A stretch of 26,978 nt of DNA from a virus. The notes below the pieces were generated by a model. It saw only the letters and a list, made by a program, of their open reading frames with translations. It had not been told where the DNA came from and did not search any database. The stretch lies in IMG/VR virus record IMGVR_UViG_3300032562_000149, positions 1 to 26,978 of that record; one strand, 5' to 3'. Numbering within the stretch: the stretch's first letter is position 1; the number at the start of each line of letters is the position of its first letter. The translations under genes and the position numbers were made by a program. Shown piece by piece: positions 24,672-26,978 of the stretch.

Positions 24672-25090
24672 CAGAACCCCCAGGGCGGCGCGTTGTTGAT
24701 GTTCTCAACGCTGGTGAGCGTGAGCACCGGAGTGGCCAGTGATACGTTCTGAGCGGTGGCGTGGTTGTACTGGAGGGCATTGACCGGCACTGACGTGGCG
24801 GATGTTGCACCGGTGACCATGACGATCTCCGGTGTCGCGCCCGCGTAGTACAGGTACTGGCCCGGGGAGAACTGCGTTCCGCCGGAGGCGAACGGCAGTG
24901 CCGTGGCCCCGGCGGTCGTCAGCGCGCTCGTCGCCAGCGGGCTGCCGCCAGCGCCGATCGTCACCTCGTACTCGCATCCGCCGCACCAGTACGTGAGCGT
25001 GCCGGTAGCGAACATCACGCGATTGACGTGGCAGCGCGGGCACACGGCTGTGATCTGCGCTGGCACGAGCGTTCCCGCGATGTTCGGCAT
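24671..25090 (-). CDS. zinc-ribbon plus beta-module structural protein
   Basis: Residues 17-39 contain two CxxC knuckles (CPRC at 17-20 and CGGC at 36-39) spaced as a zinc ribbon, which probably binds one zinc ion. Residues about 57-122 are a small beta module (AGATALPFASG, FSPGQYLYYAG, PEIVMVTGATSATSVPVNALQYNH) related in landmark order to the two modules inserted in the hub protein. The gene has a good binding site (GGAAGAGG) and follows the 212-aa capsid-proximal gene. A virion protein or head assembly factor is plausible; the metal site could also mean nucleic-acid contact. Confidence 0.68.
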   Translation of the reverse strand: MPNIAGTLVPAQITAVCPRCHVNRVMFATGTLTYWCGGCEYEVTIGAGGSPLATSALTTAGATALPFASGGTQFSPGQYLYYAGATPEIVMVTGATSATSVPVNALQYNHATAQNVSLATPVLTLTSVENINNAPPWGF

Positions 25091-25093
25091 GTC

Positions 25094-25732
25094 TTACCTC
25101 TTCCCCGCCGCTCGCGGCGGTACCTGCGGCCCGGCCGCCATCCTGGCCCTGGCCGCCGCCACGATGTCCATGTCCGCGCCGTCGCGCGGGTCGGATCCGC
25201 CCCCCGCGCCGCCGGGCACGATGTCGATCGCGTCCTCGGACTTCTGGTTCTCAGACCCGGGCATCGCGGGCTGGGACTCGGGGATGACCGGGGCGGTCTC
25301 GATCACCCGTGAGCTGCCGGGCGGGTCAGGGCGCGGCCCGGTGTCGCCGCGTACCGGCGGCCCGGGCCGGAACACCGGGCCGGATAGCAGCGACGGGTGG
25401 ACGCGCTGCGGGAGCGACGGGTCGATGGTGCCCTTCTTGCGCACCACCTCGATCCGCCGTCCGTCGCGGTCCGGGTCGTGCCGGTTGAACCGCGCGGCCT
25501 CGTCCTCGGTGAGGTACACGGTGTCGCCGGCCATCACCAGGTCGGACTGGCGGTGCTCGCCCTTCTCGACCGGCCCGCGCCGGGGCAGGGACAGGTTGAC
25601 CAGGGCGATGTACGGGTCACCGAGCTGGACAGCCGGGGCGTGCGGCTGTCCCGCGTTCAGCTTGGTCAGCAGCTTGTCGAGCGTGGCCTGCTCACGCTCG
25701 GACAGCGGCGACGGCGGGGCGTCGGTCGTCAT
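25094..25732 (-). CDS. unknown protein downstream of the capsid gene
   Basis: The 212-aa protein has a helical start (LSEREQATLDKLLTKLNAG), a structured middle (DPYIALVNLSLPRRGPVEKGEHRQSDLVMAGDTVYLTEDEAARFNRHDP), and from about residue 115 a long Pro/Gly/Asp-rich disordered tail ending in a short helix (DMDIVAAARARMAAG). It starts 4 bases after the capsid stop, with GGAG 9 bases upstream. It is not a typical scaffold (no extended coiled coil) and it lies on the wrong side of the capsid gene for one. Probably a capsid-associated protein. Confidence 0.62.
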   Translation of the reverse strand: MTTDAPPSPLSEREQATLDKLLTKLNAGQPHAPAVQLGDPYIALVNLSLPRRGPVEKGEHRQSDLVMAGDTVYLTEDEAARFNRHDPDRDGRRIEVVRKKGTIDPSLPQRVHPSLLSGPVFRPGPPVRGDTGPRPDPPGSSRVIETAPVIPESQPAMPGSENQKSEDAIDIVPGGAGGGSDPRDGADMDIVAAARARMAAGPQVPPRAAGKR

Positions 25733-25736
25733 TGTG

Positions 25737-26648
25737 TCAGACTCCGCTCAGGAGGCAGACACCCAGCGGCTGGTCCAGGCCGATGGCCGCGCTGCGCTGG
25801 GTGTCGGAGCGCCAGGTCTTGCGCGGTTCCTCGCGGTAGAGCGGGCCGGCGACGAACGGCAGCTCGTCGGCGTAGAAACCGGCCCGCTGGCGCTGCATGA
25901 TAATGGCGTTGCCAGCCGGGACCTGGCGGCTGACCAGCACGTCCAGGTTGAAGATCTTCTCCGGCAGGACGCCTGTGTAGAGCAGGTTCTCGGACGCGAT
26001 GTCACCGATGTACGGCGCGGCGAACGTGTTGCTCTGGAGCAGCGTGTTCTTGGTGCCGTGGTTGATGATCAGCGTGTCAGCCTCGAACCCGAGCCACTGC
26101 GTGACACCGGAAGGGGACACGATGTTGGCGTTCTCGACCAGGTAGCACGCCTGGGCGATGTCGGCGCGGGTAGTCGCGCTCGCGCTCGACCACGGGTTGG
26201 CCACGGCCAGGGTCTGGATGGACGCGTTGGCCACCACGGCGCTGTAGAACGCGGTGTTCCAGCTGTAGACCATCGTGTTCTTGACCTGGAGCAGCTGCCG
26301 TGTCACCGGGTCGATGGACTGGCGGCGGCGCATCTCGTCGGAGACCATGACGGCCATCGCGCGCTCATGGCTGAAGACCACGCGCGGCGTGCCGATCGAG
26401 GTCGGCATGACCGGGACCTCGCCGAACTCAGGCCGGATCTCGGGGAAGTCATCCGCGTACAGCGGCGTGGACTCCGAGTACCTGACCGCGCCGCTCGGGG
26501 CCGCGCCGCCCATCCGCAGAACCGAGTCCATGATGAACTCGTTCTCGGTGATGTCCAGGATCAGAGCCGGAATGACCAGGGGGTCTTTCAGCAGCTCGTT
26601 GACGGTTATCCGTGGTGCGTCAGAATAACCCCGCGCGCCAGTAGGCAT
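25737..26648 (-). CDS. major capsid protein (HK97 fold)
   Basis: The 303-aa protein has the order of HK97-type capsid subunits. An N-terminal arm (ITVNELLKDPLVIPALILDI) is followed by the E-loop region (SESTPLYADDFPEIRPEFGEVPVMP, then RVVFSHERAMAVMVSDEMRRRQSIDPV), a spine-helix part (LLQVKNTMVYSWNTAFYSAVVAN), a long P-domain helix (TTRADIAQACYLVENAN) and C-terminal strands (TLIINHGTKNTLLQSN, NLDVLVSRQVPAGNAIIMQRQRAGFYADELPF). AGAGGGAG lies 7 bases before the ATG. No protease or scaffold gene is visible inside the window; they may lie to the right. Confidence 0.85.
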   Translation of the reverse strand: MPTGARGYSDAPRITVNELLKDPLVIPALILDITENEFIMDSVLRMGGAAPSGAVRYSESTPLYADDFPEIRPEFGEVPVMPTSIGTPRVVFSHERAMAVMVSDEMRRRQSIDPVTRQLLQVKNTMVYSWNTAFYSAVVANASIQTLAVANPWSSASATTRADIAQACYLVENANIVSPSGVTQWLGFEADTLIINHGTKNTLLQSNTFAAPYIGDIASENLLYTGVLPEKIFNLDVLVSRQVPAGNAIIMQRQRAGFYADELPFVAGPLYREEPRKTWRSDTQRSAAIGLDQPLGVCLLSGV

Positions 26649-26670
26649 CTGTTCACTCCCTCTCTAATGC

Positions 26671-26978
26671 CTAGTAAAGACGGATCCGGCCGAGGAAGTA
26701 CGTCGCCGCACCCTGGCCGCCGATCTGCTGGGTGAGCATGCCGGCCGAGACGCCGCCGGGGTGCGCGCACCGGCCGACGATCACGGACGGGCCGGTCGCG
26801 GTGATCGCCGTGGCGGTGCCCGGCCAGTACGCGGTCTGCCGGAGCGAGGTGACGCACCCGGGGGCCGCGCCGGCCGAAGTACTCGTGCCGATGACCAGCA
26901 GGTCACCGAGAACGGCCGGGCCGGCGTACCAGCACCAGATGTCAACGCTGCCGTAGTAAACCGAGCAGTAGTCAGTGA
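26671..26978 (-). CDS. partial virion-type protein upstream of the capsid gene
   Basis: The minus-strand frame is open from the window edge to a TAG at 26671-26673, giving the last 101 residues; the start lies outside. The sequence is strand-like and rich in Gly, Tyr, Cys and Thr (DYCSVYYGSVDIWCWYAGPAVLGDLLVIG, then RQTAYWPGTATAITATGPSVIVGRCAHPGG), ending QGAATYFLGRIRLY. This is not the helical composition expected of a scaffold; a decoration or other head protein is more likely. The 22-base gap to the capsid start holds only its ribosome binding site. Confidence 0.6.
   Translation of the reverse strand, partial: TDYCSVYYGSVDIWCWYAGPAVLGDLLVIGTSTSAGAAPGCVTSLRQTAYWPGTATAITATGPSVIVGRCAHPGGVSAGMLTQQIGGQGAATYFLGRIRLY

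Noticed and set aside
24903-26735. 610-codon plus-strand frame opposite the capsid gene
   Set aside because: It is antisense to the major capsid protein and its neighbours, has no family pattern and no plausible binding site.
26606-26857. 83-codon minus-strand frame upstream of the capsid gene
   Set aside because: It overlaps the capsid start and is Arg/His/Pro-rich; the correct frame here is the partial gene ending at 26671.

Overview
The window is part of a tailed-phage (siphovirus) genome, or a closely related prophage, from a high-GC actinobacterial host. The evidence is a collinear set of HK97-type head, connector, tail-tube, tape-measure and baseplate genes, very high GC in third codon positions, GTG/TTG starts, tight ATGA/GTGA/TGATG stop-start overlaps and purine-rich AGGGAG-type ribosome binding sites. 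I saw no tRNA, integrase, replication gene or CRISPR array, so neither lifestyle nor host genus can be decided from this piece.

Region 1 (24-4832, plus strand) holds twelve small genes. The first is a 441-aa DUF932 protein; the others are unknown proteins of 72-129 aa, two of them membrane proteins with two helices. They fall into translationally coupled groups (2125-3670 and 3738-4832) separated by short leaders. Three leaders carry the same 17-base motif, TA(C/G)TGTTGAC(A/G)GAAGTG. One copy is the loop of a perfect hairpin and another precedes an elaborate RNA fold. A perfect 14-bp hairpin follows the DUF932 gene.

Region 2 (about 4845-4875) is a perfect 14-bp hairpin with a 3-base loop where the plus-strand genes meet the minus-strand late genes, placed to act as a bidirectional terminator.

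Region 3 (4774-26978, minus strand, read right to left) is the late operon. In transcription order: the C-terminal end of an unknown virion-type protein (cut by the window edge); major capsid protein; a proline-rich unknown; a zinc-ribbon protein; a small unknown; a head-fibre-like protein; two small related proteins; a small membrane protein; head-tail connectors and tail terminator; an unknown beta protein and a small acidic protein; major tail tube protein; tail assembly chaperones G and G-T (-1 frameshift); a 1079-aa tape measure protein with a lytic transglycosylase domain; a Dit-like distal tail protein; several minor tail proteins; a 1015-aa tail protein with 13 DxAGAxD repeats; a Gp37-like baseplate hub; a 733-aa protein with FN3 and carbohydrate-binding-like domains; a compact glycoside-hydrolase-like endolysin; and one small unknown gene.

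No textbook defence or mobile system is present. The least explained content is the plus-strand mini-gene cluster with its repeated leader motif and RNA folds, the beta module shared by the hub and the capsid-proximal zinc-ribbon protein, the AGA repeat tract, and the lack of an obvious holin beside the endolysin.
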